A DNA stretch of 64,000 nucleotides from the NCBI GenBank assembly GCA_014529385.2, contig CM043959.1, positions 6,636,966 through 6,700,965 on the forward strand, written 5' to 3'. The position numbers were made by a program, and so were the translations under genes. The notes under the pieces are model-generated. The model made no database searches, was not told where the DNA came from, and saw nothing but the letters and a program-made list of their open reading frames with translations. Shown in pieces: positions 20,095 to 33,187 of this stretch. Numbering within the stretch: position 1 is the stretch's first letter; every line of letters starts with the position of its first letter. This stretch comes from Adiantum capillus-veneris (Eukaryota; Streptophyta; Polypodiopsida; Polypodiales; Pteridaceae).

Positions 20095-21131
20095 ATAAAA
20101 TGGCTCGTCCCACTTAGGGGTGAAATGGTGGGAAGCTTAGCTTGGATTTGCTTCACCTCGGTAAATTGCTGCTCATTTTCTTCACTCCATGAGAAGACAT
20201 CCCTCTGGGTGATTTGTTGTAGAGGGAGGACCACTTGAGATAGCAAGTGAATGAACCTCCTTAAGTATCTTACCTTCTGAAGGAAAGAAACCAACTGCTT
20301 AGCGGTGGTGGGTGACGACAAAGATACCAGGGCTTGAATCTTGCTAGGGTCAGCCTCAATCCCTTTTGCTGAAATTACATGGCCAAGGAGAGTGACTTTG
20401 CTTTCACCAATATGACATTTATCCACGTTGAGTTGGCCACCCAAGGTTTGCATCCTGGTTAAGCCATCATAGACTTTGCTTAAATGAAGGGCTCATGAAC
20501 TACAGATGCAAAAATCATCTATGAAAACCCGTATTGATGTTCCAAAGTAGGGTTGGAAAACAAAGGTCACATAGCACTGAAAATGTGGCCGGGGTGTTAG
20601 TGAGGCCAAAAGGCATCACTCTGTAAGCAAAGCATCCCCAAGGTGTGATGAAGGTTTTCTTCTTCTGATCTTCTTCCGCAATGCTAATCTGGAAGTATCC
20701 TGAGTAGCCATCTCACATTGTGTATCGTTCGTGACCCACCACTTCATTGAGAATTTCATCCTGGAATGGGAGGGGAAGTGATCCCTCTTCGTGGTTGCAT
20801 TGAGAGGTTTATAGTCCACTCAGACTCTCCACTTACCATTCTTCTTTGGTGTGACTACTATCGGGGAGACCCATTCTGAGTCTTCGACAGGGTAGATGAA
20901 ACCTGCCTGTAGCAAATTTCTCACTTCTTTAAGTAGTGCCTCTTGTTGGATTACTCCAAGTCTTCTGAGCTTTTGCAGTATGGGTTTACTGCCTTCCTTG
21001 AGTTTTATGTGGTGTTGCACTACTGTAATTCCTGTGATCTTATCATAGCCATCAATGAACAAGGTAGTGAAGTTACCTAGCATGGAGACATACTCCTTCC
21101 TTTCTTTATCGGTTAACTCATTTGAGAGCAT
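20091..21131 (-). pseudogene. Tat1 reverse transcriptase
   Basis: Copies the element RNA to cDNA. Motifs: LRRLGVIQQEALLKEV, WVSPIVVTPKKNGKWRV, VDYKPLNATTKRD, MPFGLTNTPATF, the active site RVFIDDFCICSS (near 20500; FIDD in place of YxDD), then QTLGGQLNVDKCHIG and LLGHVISAKGIEADPSKI. Stops include a TGA just after GKWRV (about 20820) and one after CICSS. A frameshift is needed near 20600. Confidence 0.85.
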
Positions 21132-21223
21132 CCTTTGTAATTTACCTGCATCCTCTAAGCGTACCTGATGGTTCCTCTTGGTTTGTCGGGGGTGTTTCAG
21201 ATTGTGTCAATATTTTTGGGTCT

Positions 21224-21856
21224 TTAAGAATGACCCCCCATCACTTCAATGCTACTATCGCTCTTGTCAGTGGTGCTTGTCTCTTCTTCTGAGGTAGACG
21301 AATAGTTGATGGTGGACTCATCTTCTGAAGCCTCCAAGATCATGTTGCGCTGCTTCCCAATCCTCATGTCATAGAATATGGACTTCCCTTTAGCGTCCTT
21401 CATCTGAATCATTCCGATGCTCCAGTCTTGTTTAGCTTCCATAGCCATAAGCCAAGGCCTCCCAAGAATGATAGGGTAGCCCTCCCCTTTGTGTGGCATG
21501 ACAAAGATGTCTACCTCCACTTCTGTATTGAATGCTTTTACTTTGACCGCATTCACAATGCCCACGCATTTCACTCTTACATTATTTTCCATTTTAGCTC
21601 GGCAAGGTGCCGGCCTACTTACCTCTAGTCCTAGATGGTGCATCATCTTTTCACTCATGATGCATATTTGCACGCCACCATCTATGTAGACGTTTGAGAT
21701 TCGTTTCCCCTTGATGTGGGCACCCATAGTTGTAGGATGTCGTCGATATCCCTTCCAGAGATAGCCCCAACTATCCTGGGTCTTGATTTCCTGGTACTCA
21801 CCATTTTTGTCCATTGCCTCCTCATTCTTGATTCCAGGTGGAGTAATTGGGGCCAA
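21224..21856 (-). pseudogene. Tat1 retropepsin
   Basis: Aspartic protease of the polyprotein. YIDGGVQICIMSEKM holds the active-site D with G-G in place of the usual S/T-G, and YPIILGRPWL is the C-terminal flap/ILG motif. The acidic tail (SEDESTINYSSTSEEETSTTDKSD) precedes RT. The same DGG variant is seen in Tat2 and B, so it is a feature of these lineages rather than a mutation. Confidence 0.75.
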
Positions 21857-23128
21857 GTTATCTTCGGGCCCTGCATCAACACATCCTGAACTAAGTCATA
21901 GGGTTTTGCATACTCACCTAGTGAGAAATCCATGATGTCTATCTTCCGTCGCGGTTTAGCTGCTTGCTTGCTAGACTCGGCCTTCCCTTTCATTTTCTCT
22001 TCTCTTTGAGAGGCTTCCTCGTGCATGGAATGCTTCACTCCCATATCATCCAGTTCTTCTACTTTTGCTTTCCCTTTGTGCTTCTCTCGAACTGACTCTT
22101 CTACCTTTGCCGTCCCTTTAGCCTCCAAGCTAATAACACTCACCACTTGGTTCACAACAGGTGGTGGGGGTAGTGGTGGGATGAGAGGTTGTGGTGGTGG
22201 TTGTTGTTGTACAGGTGGTCGAAGGATTTGGACCGGTGGAATCGGCCATGGTTGCCTAGGTGGTGGTGGTCTTGCCCTTGGCAGAGAGATCTGATTCTGT
22301 CTCCCCCCTCTATTGAAATTATGCCTCCTTGGATGTGGGCAGTAGTACATACCATGGCCGTCTTCCCCAGCAATTGTAGCAGTGGTACTCTTGGTTCTGC
22401 CTTTGTTGTCCTCTTCCTTGTTCTGGATTCCTGATAGGTGCATGCCCTTGCTGCACCAGATGCACGGATAAACTCTCTAGTTGGGTAGTGATGCGACTTA
22501 GCAGGTCTTGCTGCTCCTCTGATGCCTCTTGTGGTTGGGCTCTATGACTGGCTGTTGTAGTCACTGGGGTTGGTCACGCCAAGCTTGTTTTCTTTGACTC
22601 ATTTACTCTTGATTGCATGCGCAACTTCTTGTCTTTAAGGCGGGCTACTTCTACTGCCAACTCATATGTTGTAGGAAACCTTCCCTTCACCTTCTCTCTA
22701 AGCGACGACCACAGACCAGTAATGAAATGGTCCTTCTTTAGGAAATTAGGCGCCCCTTCGCCTTCCTCCAGTGAGGCAACCCATCTCTCCCATAAGTCCA
22801 AAAATTTGGACTCGTAGGTGGCATACTCTAGCAGACTTCCCTGCTTCAATTCCGTCAGTAGCTGCCATAGCTTCTCCGAGGTTGTGCCTCCACCAAACCT
22901 CTTTACAAAGGCATGCCTTAACACATCCCATGCATTCTTGGTAGCCTGGGGCAATGCATTGTACCAGGACTTGGCCTCTACTTTGATCAGTAGAGGAAAA
23001 AATTGAAGTCGTGAAGCGTCGTCATCTTTGTTGGAAACGACACAAGCAATGTCGAAATCATCCAAAAAGTTGGTGGTGAGATCTTCTCCCTTCTTTCCAC
23101 TGAACGTGGGGAAAGAAACACTTGCCAT
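21682..23128 (-). pseudogene. Tat1 gag
   Basis: Starts MASVSFPTFSGKKGEDLT. Retrotrans_gag signature: FPLLIKVEAKSWYNALP, WDVLRHAFVKRFGG, LTELKQGSLLEYATYESKF, KKDHFITGLWSSLREKV. A TGA at about 22574 follows SLA, and the same frame continues PTPVTTT. The CCHC zinc knuckle is split by a frameshift (YHCYNC in one frame, GEDGHGMYYC in the next). A Pro-rich linker (about 22150-22300) and a Lys/Glu-rich segment lead into protease. Confidence 0.8.
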
Positions 23129-23472
23129 GGTAGTGACTTAGGAAATCACAAAACTTTTTATTATTTTTGTTTATTTTTTAATCTTAATGACAGTCTCGAC
23201 TCATAGCGGTTTTTTACAGAGTTGAATGGATAAGTTAAAACAGGATAAAGATAGAAACATCAAAGGAATGGTGGTAATCCAATATGGGAAGAATGATAGG
23301 GTTTGGGGAATTAAGGATTTCTCCTAGCACCGCGGCACCAAATAGGTACACGATCTTCTGTTGGTAGAAGATTTTCCTATCTACATAGATATTCACATGC
23401 ATATGCTGCAGGAATTTGAACGGGAATGCTGTCGGCCCGTTTTCCATCATGCACAGAGGGTGAAGTACTTAC

Positions 23473-24438
23473 TTATACTCTTACCGTGCCAGTGTTGATG
23501 AGTCGGCACATCCACAGGAGGTCATCGCCTTTCATGGGCTCTACCTTTCCTTCATTGCTCAGCACGTACGGGGTGATGGTGACGCGTCTGACCACTCCCA
23601 GCCTCTTGGCTAGTATCAATTGCAGATAATTTTCGTAGTCGGCGTGTTGCATGAATTCCACTCCATTCAGCTGCAACTCATCTTGAGCCCACTGGGTTTT
23701 ACCCGTGGTGGAGAGCTTCTTCAGGATAAGTTGTGAAGGGAGAGGAGGAAGACCTTCTACCCGTCTTTCAAAACAGCGAGAGCAGTAGCCGAACCACTCT
23801 TCCTTAGGACATGGGAATCTTCTCACCACTTCTTCTTCAATATTGTCGAAGTGGACTGGTAGTACTCGCATGTGTCGTGCGAATCGGTAGGCGACCTTCT
23901 GCCGCTTAGCTTCGGATGGCTTCCTCTCTGGCAAGCTGGGCACGACCCGGCTCTCTGAGCTTGAAGAACTTGCTTGGCCAGATGCTTCTCCCTTCGGGGT
24001 CATGTATTTCCAGACTGGCTTATCTTTTCCTTCTTGATGGCTCGAGCAGCCTCTTTAGGCCATTTTGGAGTAAAGGTTATAACTTTGGTTGCAGTTTCCT
24101 TAGGGAAGAGAGGCCTCACCGCTTTCTTTCCTCCTTTGATGTGGATGACTTCTTCGCGATGAATGTTGATGTAGACGATTTCAGCCCCTTCACGGCCTTC
24201 GTTGCTGGCACTCATTGACAGTTTGTTTTGGTTGACAACAGTGATGGCACTTCATAGACCTCCCACCTGATGCTCTCAACTTGTGGTTAGAACGAGCAAC
24301 ACGAGATGGGGAGCTTACCTCTTGAATAGTGACGATACTGCAGCCTGGCAGTAGCACTTGAATGAAGGCAGCTAGTGCCTCTTTAGTCTCCTCCTGTTCC
24401 GTCCTCCAGTTAGAGAATTCCTTCAGCCATTCGTCCAT
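23473..24438 (-). pseudogene. Tat1 extra ORF between PBS and gag
   Basis: Three overlapping minus-strand frames follow the PBS: 24438-24190 (MDEWLKEFSNWRTEQEETKE..., ending with a Cys/His string MKCHHCCQPKQTVNEC), 24215-24000 (MSASNEGREGAEIVYINIHRE, Lys-rich) and 24003-23473 (Ser-rich, then AYRFARHMRVLPVHFDNIEEEVV, CPKEEWFGYCSRCFERRVEGLPPLPSQLI, and VEFMQHADYENYLQLILAKRLG). They look like one ORF broken by frameshifts. No family was recognised. Ogre/Tat elements are known to carry an ORF1 of unknown role upstream of gag, and the position fits. Tat2 has no such ORF in its 1-kb leader. Confidence 0.6.
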
Positions 24439-24493
24439 GATTGATGGCGTGCGTCACTTTCAACATTGTAAACTGAAGGTTTCTTAGAAGCCC

Positions 24494-24511
24494 TCCTCCG
24501 TGGGGGCACCA
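24494..24511 (-). promoter_or_regulatory. Tat1 primer-binding site
   Basis: The minus strand reads TGGTGCCCCCACGGAGGA, two bases from the LTR, identical to the Tat2 PBS at 41595. Confidence 0.8.
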
Positions 24512-24513
24512 AA

Positions 24514-25475
<962 letters not shown>

Positions 25476-25626
25476 TAGAATTAGGAGTCACAAAATTATC
25501 CGATTATTGGGCTTTACTTTAAGTTTGTATATGTGTCTTCATGGCTAAGATCATTGGAGACATCTACCTTGCCTAGCATTGGCTGATGTATGAGCATGTT
25601 TTCATTTTGGCTCAAGCCAAGCACTC

Positions 25627-25845
25627 TCAGGAAAATGGATTACAAGTGCTTGGAGGCCATTTTTTTTTTTTTTTTGTTTCCCTGTCGATGAAATTAGGGC
25701 ATGTGCAGTAGGAATCATCCTTGATGTGGACTTCATACACCTCCACATGTTCGTCTCTTGGATGAGACTCTATCTTGAAGACTCCATGTACATTGTCTAA
25801 GATGCATATCTCTTCAATCACCCGGGCCTTCAAACCAAGAGCCAA
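25627..25845 (-). pseudogene. SWIM zinc-finger fragment
   Basis: HVEVYEVHIKDDSYCTCPNF has the C-x-C start of a SWIM zinc finger. The later C-x-H half is replaced by a Lys run coded by poly-A/T and WPPSTCNPFS. SWIM domains occur in MULE transposases, FAR1-like proteins and other plant proteins. Nothing else of such a protein is seen nearby, so it is taken as a relic. Confidence 0.45.
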
Positions 25846-26377
25846 ATCAATTTTCTTGGATGTCTCCTTTGAAATGGAAGTGCAAAATTTGACTCTTATG
25901 CCATTTCTTAATATTGAACCACTACTACCTGCTTTTGTTAAAGCAAGAGAGGAATCACCTCCATCCCTAGGATCTGCATTTTAGTTGCACGCTTTTGTTC
26001 TTTTCTAACTGTCTCCACTTGAAATCCTCCTCCAAGAAATGTCTCAACTTCATCATCTGTAAGATTTGTTACTAGATAGACTGGCCAAATTTTCGGTCAA
26101 AGGAGCTAGCCTTGAATCTATGTTATGATCCACCACATAACAATGAATAGCATTGTTGGGAATACGTGGATGTTCTTATAGGGAAAAAAAGATGCAAAAA
26201 ATTTTACATGATAAAGATCAAGGATAAACCTCAAGTTTTAGCTCTAGTGAGGACTCTAGAGAGTGTGCCAAAGGGGGTGTCTGAGAGGATGGGCCATTGT
26301 TTATATAGGCCCCTCCAAACTAGGCGCCTCTTTGAAAATTTGGAGCAAATGTCAAGCCCACCAGGCTACTAAGGGCT

Positions 26378-26379
<2 letters not shown>

Positions 26380-26406
<27 letters not shown>
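26380..26406. repeat. Poly-G tract
   Basis: A run of about 27 G. Similar G runs are at 28633-28657 and 17058-17086. Lengths are likely to be unreliable in assembly. Confidence 0.9.
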
Positions 26407-26408
<2 letters not shown>

Positions 26409-26813
26409 GTCACTACAATTAAAAAATCCCAGTTCTTTGGACTCTATTGAAAACATGAATGCGTGATCTAGGCCCCATTGTTGACATCTTGAATACCAAA
26501 GGTATGTCCTCCTCTCTATAAGATTGACATGGAAAAAGCATAACAAAAATGTCAAGAGCCTCGGTAAATCTATTACCAGTGAATCTTCCCCACAGGCACC
26601 CAATTCTTGGTAAATCTCCATGGAATTTATGCACCCAATTCTTTATCCATGGATATCATGATGAAAAATTAGAGACACATAGCACTTCTAGTTGAAAAAA
26701 CTGAATTTCCCATACCTTTGACTTTTAACAAGAGGAAATATTTCTTGCAATAGAATAAAAAACTCAACTTTTTTAAGCAACATACATTCATCTAAAGAAG
26801 AACGACTCATAGA

Positions 26814-27250
26814 TTGAGAAATGACCTTAGTCTCTGGATTTTGTTTCTCACTTGGTTCTCACTTGGTTCTGGAGTGTTTTCTCGGATCAGCAAGAAGCAG
26901 TCAACCTTGGCTCTTTCTTCAATGGAAGCAGAGTACAAAGCTGCTTGTTTTGCATCTTGTGAAGCAGTTTGGCTCATGCGAGCTCTCATGGACTGAGGTG
27001 TTTCTCTTGATTCAATAACAACAACACTTCAACGCGACAACTAGAGTTGCATGACAATTGCCATTAAGAACCCTGTCTTCCATGCAAGCATAAAGGATAT
27101 TGAGGTTCAATATCATTATGTTCAAGAGCTAATTGAGGATGAGATTGCGGAGCTAGATTATTGTCCTATTGAAAATAATTATGCAAATATCTTCACCATG
27201 GCTCTAGGGAAAGACCAGCTACTTTGACATCTTCATCAACTTGGAGTTGG
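26814..27250 (+). pseudogene. Ty1/copia RNase H C-terminal fragment
   Basis: QSTLALSSMEAEYKAACFAS and CEAVWLMRAL match the conserved end of copia RNase H (SxxQxTVALSSTEAEYxA; family knowledge). Downstream in other frames the region reads KNPVFHASIKDIEVQYHYV, DEIAELDYCPIENNYANIFT and MALGKDQL, the usual KNPxFHxRTKHIDxxYHxV...DxFTKAL ending of copia pol. At least two frameshifts. No LTR was identified next to it. Confidence 0.75.
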
Positions 27251-27530
27251 CACATGGCCAACATAGAGCATCTATGGGTGTTCATTGAGGGGGGTTGTTG
27301 GTATACTTGCAATGCATACCTCTCTTAGTTTTTCCACCACAATATATGCTGCACAGTTTGTAAGGCCTCCATAGAGGAGAACCCAATGGTGCACATATAT
27401 TTGATGGATTCTAGCTTTGCTTAATCTTATGCCTTTCACATTCAAGGATAGTACTTTGAGTGTGGAGTACATCGGTAAAGAGGGATGAACTCTTCAATAT
27501 CCTTTGTTTGTACACACTCTACTCTCCTAG

Positions 27531-28464
27531 TCACTGGAGAAGTTGAAGGCTCTGTGGAGTCTGTGATCTTCCTTTCATTAAACACATCAAAGAGATTGTG
27601 AAGAGGGATGACAGTAGTCCCCCCTTTAAAAGACGCATGGTGTGGTGAGGGTCTCTTCTCTTTGAAGAACTAGATACCTCTTTCATCCTGGTCTCCATAG
27701 CTGCATCTTTCACCCGCTTAGCCCTTTTCAACCCTGGGACTTGCACCATCGTTGTAGTTGACATTGTAACTAGCTTAGATGTAGATGCATAAAAGGAAAA
27801 ATATTTTTTGTTGTTTGGGCAATTAGGGATTTGTAGAGTGATACTTTGCTTCCCTTTTGAATTCTCTGACATTTTATGACCTGTTTGTCCCATAACATAG
27901 CATCCGTTCCCTCCCTCAGACTTGTCTCTTGGTTCTCCTCAGTTTGTTCTTCGCTCCCTGTTTTATCTTTCCCCTCACCTGGACTTGATTGTCAACCTTA
28001 ATGGACTCACTTCTGCGCTTTGGGGCTGGTGCTTTCTTTGGCCTTCGTGGGGCAGTCTTTGACAAGGTGACCAAACTTGTTACATTCAAAGCATGCCCCA
28101 AAGTAAGTTCCAAAGTTAAGAGGAATTTTCAAGAGCCCTGCTCTGACATTAACCACCATGCTCTTAGGTGGCGTCCTAGACACATCCACCCGATACAAAC
28201 CCTATTGGAGGCCTTGCCTAGACCCCTCTTAATAGGAACCAATAGCAGGGCCCCTAGCTGTCTTGCAAGCATCATGATATTATCCCAGAGCCAGTGAGGC
28301 AAACCAACAAACTTGATCCAGAAAAGATGAATCCCTTGCAGATATTTTGTTGAGTCAAATATTGACTCCCAAGAAACCACATAAATAGTTGGTTTGTTAT
28401 ATATCAGGGGAGGTGTATTTAGGATCTTAAAGACATTAATTCTTGATTGAATCTTAATGAGCAA
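27531..28464 (-). pseudogene. Plant LINE ORF1-like relic (DUF4283 plus CCHC knuckle)
   Basis: The minus strand has WESIFDSTKYLQGIHLFWIKFVGLPHWLW (28375-28290), then across a frameshift YRVDVSRTPPKSMVVNVRAG, then FGACFECNKFGHLVKDCPTK (28110-28050), a C-x2-C-x4-H-x4-C knuckle, and a Lys-rich tail. This order is that of the ORF1/gag-like protein of plant L1-type LINEs (DUF4283 then zf-CCHC_4). No LINE endonuclease or RT is seen downstream. Confidence 0.65.
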
Positions 28465-28881
28465 AAACTTTGGATAGGTCTCGGGGGATTCACCATGGAA
28501 AACTTACCGCACCACGTAAGTGCAAGGGAGGGTTTTTTTTTTTACAAGTTACATAAGCGTATAAGTTAGGGACATGCCCCCAATAATTTATCTCCCATGC
28601 TTAAAAATAAGAGAGGAGGTTATCATATTTATGGGGGGGGGGGGGGGGGGGGGGGGGAACTGCTGACCCGGGTTGATTACTTGTAATGATTGGTCATCGT
28701 TGTGCACTAGAACTCGGATGAATTTTGGTTTCAGGTCACACATCAAACTTTGCATCAAGCTGGTTATAGATACGGCTGATTTAGAGCAGGTTAAGGGTTG
28801 ATTTACACTAGTTTTGGATGGGTCAGAATTGGATGAGTAGTCAGAGTGCAAGTTGATCGGGCAAACAATTTGAAATTTAAA

Positions 28882-29310
28882 CTAAGAAACATTGAGGGTA
28901 CATCTGTGGTTCCTTAGTATGTTGCCAGTGACTATGCTACATGTTCTTTGACTAGTTTTTCTTAGCAAGATTATGTGAGACCTAAATTTTATATGTAAGA
29001 TAGGGGTATGATAGTTTTCCTCATTGATTGTTGCATAAGCGTAGAAAGGGGGGTCATATTCCCTAATATAAGTCGTATATAGGGGTTTTATCAAAATTTT
29101 TTGGTCGCAGGTGGCATCCAATTTTGTATATAGAGTGAATCCCCCGAGAGATAGGTAGGAAGTACTTTCAATTGCTCCCTTGTGCCCTAAAATCTGAGGA
29201 CCCTGGATCCATTGAAGTAGCTCATACCAATTCAGGATTCTCCCACTGAACCCAAACACAAGCGTATGCTTAGCGTGCACGGTGAGTTGTTTCTTGATAC
29301 GTGCTAACAT
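28882..29310 (-). pseudogene. Unassigned open frame, possibly the N-terminal part of the LINE ORF1 relic
   Basis: 142 codons from 29310, including TLVFGFSGRILNWYELLQWI. This could be the start of a DUF4283 domain lying upstream of 28464 in the same orientation. The link is weak: about 400 bp of non-coding sequence and a poly-G tract separate the two. No other motif. Confidence 0.3.
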
Positions 29311-30052
29311 AATTGAATAGCGACGTTGATAGCATCGAACACCTCCACATGTTGAGGAACATATTTCTTTAATGCATCATAGGCTTGATCTACCAGCAAA
29401 TCCTCTATCTTCTCACCATTCTCAACTTTCGAACTAGTTATTTTGTTACCAATATAACTTTTCTCAAGCTGCCTATTGACCTCTTTCAGCTATTGTATCT
29501 TTTTCAACCTTTAGCTTACAACCATAACTCTCACCTTGTGTTGTTTCAGCTGTAGTATCTTTGGCCATTCCCTTAGTGCTATTCCCTTGTACTATAGAGA
29601 CAACATGCCACAAAGTTGAGGTGTTATCCAACCCCTTACTTCCATCTGTGATAATTTTCCTTGCGGCTCACTTGCCTTTAGAGTCTTCACCATGAAGTTA
29701 ATGCCGCCCGTAAAGGGTTGCAATTTATCCCCTTACTGGGGTGAGGGCGATCTGCCATCATCCTCCATAGGCACATCCCTTGAGTCATTTACAAGCTTAA
29801 AATCTAGTCGGGATTTTTCAATTTTAACCGGTTAAAATACACTAGATTCCGGTTTTTTTCTAACACTGGTGCCATTTTCAATTTCAAAAATGTCAATTGA
29901 GAGCAAGGGGAAAAGGAGAAGTTCCACCTCGAAATAGAGAAAAATAATGTAAAAACTTGAAAACTAAATTCTAATTTTTAACATTTTCTCTAGGCATATT
30001 CAAGAAAAGAAATTTTGTATGTCTGAAAAAATATTTTTTCCCGAACACTTTA

Positions 30053-30116
<64 letters not shown>

Positions 30117-33100
30117 TGTGCGCACGCACACACACACACACACACTCATTTTCATAATGAAAATGTTAATATAGTAAGGCTTGAAATGACTTGAAATGTC
30201 ACTATAAAAGTTAATGTGAGGGTGACTACTTGATGGTGAGAGAATTGCACGTTTTCTCTACCACTTCCTTATGGCCTTCTTGGCCAAAAAACACCTTATA
30301 AGGGGGAAGGAGCTCCATCGATGAGCTGGAGAGAAGGTGGTGGAGCATGATCAATGAGTTGGAGATATGGAACGCAATCAAAGGACCTGGGTGGTGGAGG
30401 AGCGTGATCAATGAGCTAGCAAGATGGAGCGTGATCGAATGACCTGGGTGGTGAAGCGCGGCGAATCTACAAGTAGCTGATAAGCTAGAATGCGAGCTAT
30501 CCGCCTCCGTAGGAAGGATATGAGTCGGATGTTTTAGGCGACGTAGAGCACCTATTACCAGATACTTCTTGTGGAGCAACAACCGCAACTCTATCCAGTG
30601 TTGTGAAGACGGAGAAGATCACAACGGCGCTTTGCTTTGCACAGCTAGGCCAAAATGCCTTTCAAAGCACAAGGCTGGTAGTGAGCATTGTTTTTCTACT
30701 CCATCGCTGTTACCCTAAGCAGTCTACGCCATCGCTCAAGAAGGTTGTAAGATCAAGTTTCATAGAATACATTAAAATTAAAATTATCATAAGATATTCT
30801 TAAAAAACAAGTGAAAGGGTCACGACGGCTTTCAAAAACAATAAGAAAGTGATAAAATTGTTAGGTTGAATTAAAATGGTATCAGTGTTTGAAAAATGTG
30901 AGAAAGTCGTCCAAAAATTTTACAAATCTCAAAATTTTTGCTAGTATTTCTGATTTTCTTCTTTGTGAGAATGAAACTCGATCGGCAGCCGCTTAATAAA
31001 AGAGACTTTCTCGAATGTTAACACTAACTAGAATCAAGCTAGTATGTCCCTACAATTTTTTTTTCATTTCTTTTCATGAGAATAAGCCAAGATGCTTTTG
31101 TAAAAGTTTGAATGAAACTTAAACTAAGTAGGAAAGGGAAAGGGAGGGAGGGAGGGGGGCGGGGGGTCGCATGGACATGGTAGGTGTACGTGATAGAGAG
31201 AGGGAAAGAGGGACATCTTCTCTATGTTCGAACCGGCAATTTTTTTTCGAGGACACCAATGTTCGAGAAAAATGTGTCTCGAATTAATATCGTGGTATTT
31301 TCAATCTCAAAAATGTCGGTTGAAGGCAAGGAGAAATGGAGGAAAATAGTGTGAAAACGGAAAAAATAAACATAAATTTATAAAGAAAAAATACCCCTCT
31401 AATTTGTGGAAATTCTCAAAATATCCCCATTATATATTTTCTCGTGAATTCCCAAAATGCACTTCAAATTTTCCAAAATTCGCATAACACCCTTGGTTGT
31501 GAGATTAAATATCTCCAAAAACAAAAAAAATTGTAGGTTGTCGTAAGATGACTCATTGTCTATCATTAGAAAATGCTAAAACTAGAATTTTGGTTTGTCA
31601 TGTAGGCTTTGGAGATGAATTGCTTTGTTATTTTCCCCTTCGTGAAATTTCCTCTTCGGAATTTGCAAATTCAAGGAAAGGAATTTTGTATGCTTGGAAA
31701 AATAAACGTGTCGATGTTAGATTTTTTGTGTGGGAGGGAGGGTGGTGACGCTTGGAGACAGAGAAAGAAAGACATATGAGGCCAGGGCTGTAGTGACGCA
31801 TGGAGTCATTGTGTTTGTGGCCGTTGATGAAGTTCATAAGGACAACATGCAGTGTGTAGCTGAAAACGATGGCAGTAGGGATGCTTGGTCGATGAAGGTA
31901 GAAATCGCGATGGCAATGGCACAAGAGAACAACGTGAGGAGCAGGACGGCGTGACCATGTTTTGCTGTGAATTGTTAAGTGCTCATTGTATGGTTAGTCC
32001 GCTTCAGGGGAGCCTTCGATGCCTCTGCGCTTTGTTGCCTCCGCAGTCCTGCCCACTGTGCATACACATTCACGACCTTTCCTTCACTCTTGCCTCCACG
32101 CAAGGGAGCCCTGACGAAGCGCGACCTGTGAGATTCTCAAAAGTGAGAGAAGCTCACCTTAGGGAGAGCTGTGAAGCGTAGCGACGAGAGGGAGGGGGCC
32201 CCATAGCTCACAGAACAAGAAGGGCAAGTGAGCATGGCCAAAGGAGGGCTGCACGATGCGAAGCGTCTAGAGCAGAGGAGGACACTAGCACACAAGGGAA
32301 CTGGGACATAGCAAAAGCATTTGATTTCAACAAAACTGGGAGAAAGAATTTGCCAATCTAATTAACTAATGTTCGTCGAATTGAAATGTAAAGCCATGTG
32401 AAGTTATAAAATGAAAGGTGAAATAAAAAAAACTAATTAATATATATATGTGTGTATAGAATTTATTAGAATTATGCAAAGTGAAGCTTCACTTTAGCAT
32501 TTAAAACAATAGAATGCAAAAAAAAAGTGTGTGTTTGAAATTTATTAAAATTTATGCCCGGTGAAGCTTCACTTTAGCATTCTAAAACAATAGAATTCAA
32601 GAAAAGTAAAACTTTAGCATTCTAAAACAATAGAATTCAAGAAAAGTAAAGACATGTCAGGATGTGAAATGAAAGGTAAGTCTCCATCATGCACTAAAAA
32701 CAATAAGACATATCAAAATGTGAAATGAAAGGATTCTCCCTAACACAACACAACATTAAGGGTTTGTTTTAAAAAGCCAAAAAAAAATCACAGTAGTGGG
32801 TGAATTGAATTAGCGGAACCAAAAAAAGTTACAAGCCAACCTTGCTCAACGATACGAGCTAGGGATTCCAAGTATAAAACCATCACAACACACAAACACA
32901 GTCCAAACCCAACCGAACATGACCTAGAGTACCTTTGGTTTCCACGAAAGAACCCCCATCTGCCACATTTGAGCTCCCTCTCCCCCCCCACCACAGTAGA
33001 GCCACCAATATTATGGGCAGAGAATGAGTGGGACCAAAACCCATCACNNNNNNNNNNNNNTGACTCTGCAATAGTTTGCTTGCTGTGAATTCGGAAACAC

Positions 33101-33187
33101 TGTTCTGCTCGAATTCTACCGATGCCCTGTAGGAAAACAACTCCCTCCTCTACATGGGGAGGACCATGATGCGCGAACCCTCATTAG
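29311..33187. other. Stretch without a recognisable gene; several short repeats
   Basis: Contents: (GA)n 30056-30112 with (CA)n 30122-30144; an imperfect ~57-bp direct pair around 30343-30456 (GTGGTGGAG..GATCAATGAG...GACCTGG); a dispersed ~90-bp repeat at about 29870-29970 and 31300-31380 (TTTCAAAAATGTC...GGAAAA..GTGAAAAC); a GAAGCTTCACTTTAGCAT motif twice near 32480 and 32560; a 40-bp tandem pair at about 32570-32649; and the N gap at 33048-33060. Open frames across 30226-30588 and 31548-32181 show only repeat-derived or low-complexity peptides. Confidence 0.5.
33048..33060. other. Assembly gap (13 N)
   Basis: Thirteen consecutive N. True length unknown; it may hide a longer stretch just upstream of the candidate exon at 33188. 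Confidence 1.

Noticed and set aside
30226-30588. 120-codon frame with HHPG-type repeats
   Set aside because: Reflects a ~57-bp direct repeat of DNA rather than a protein family.
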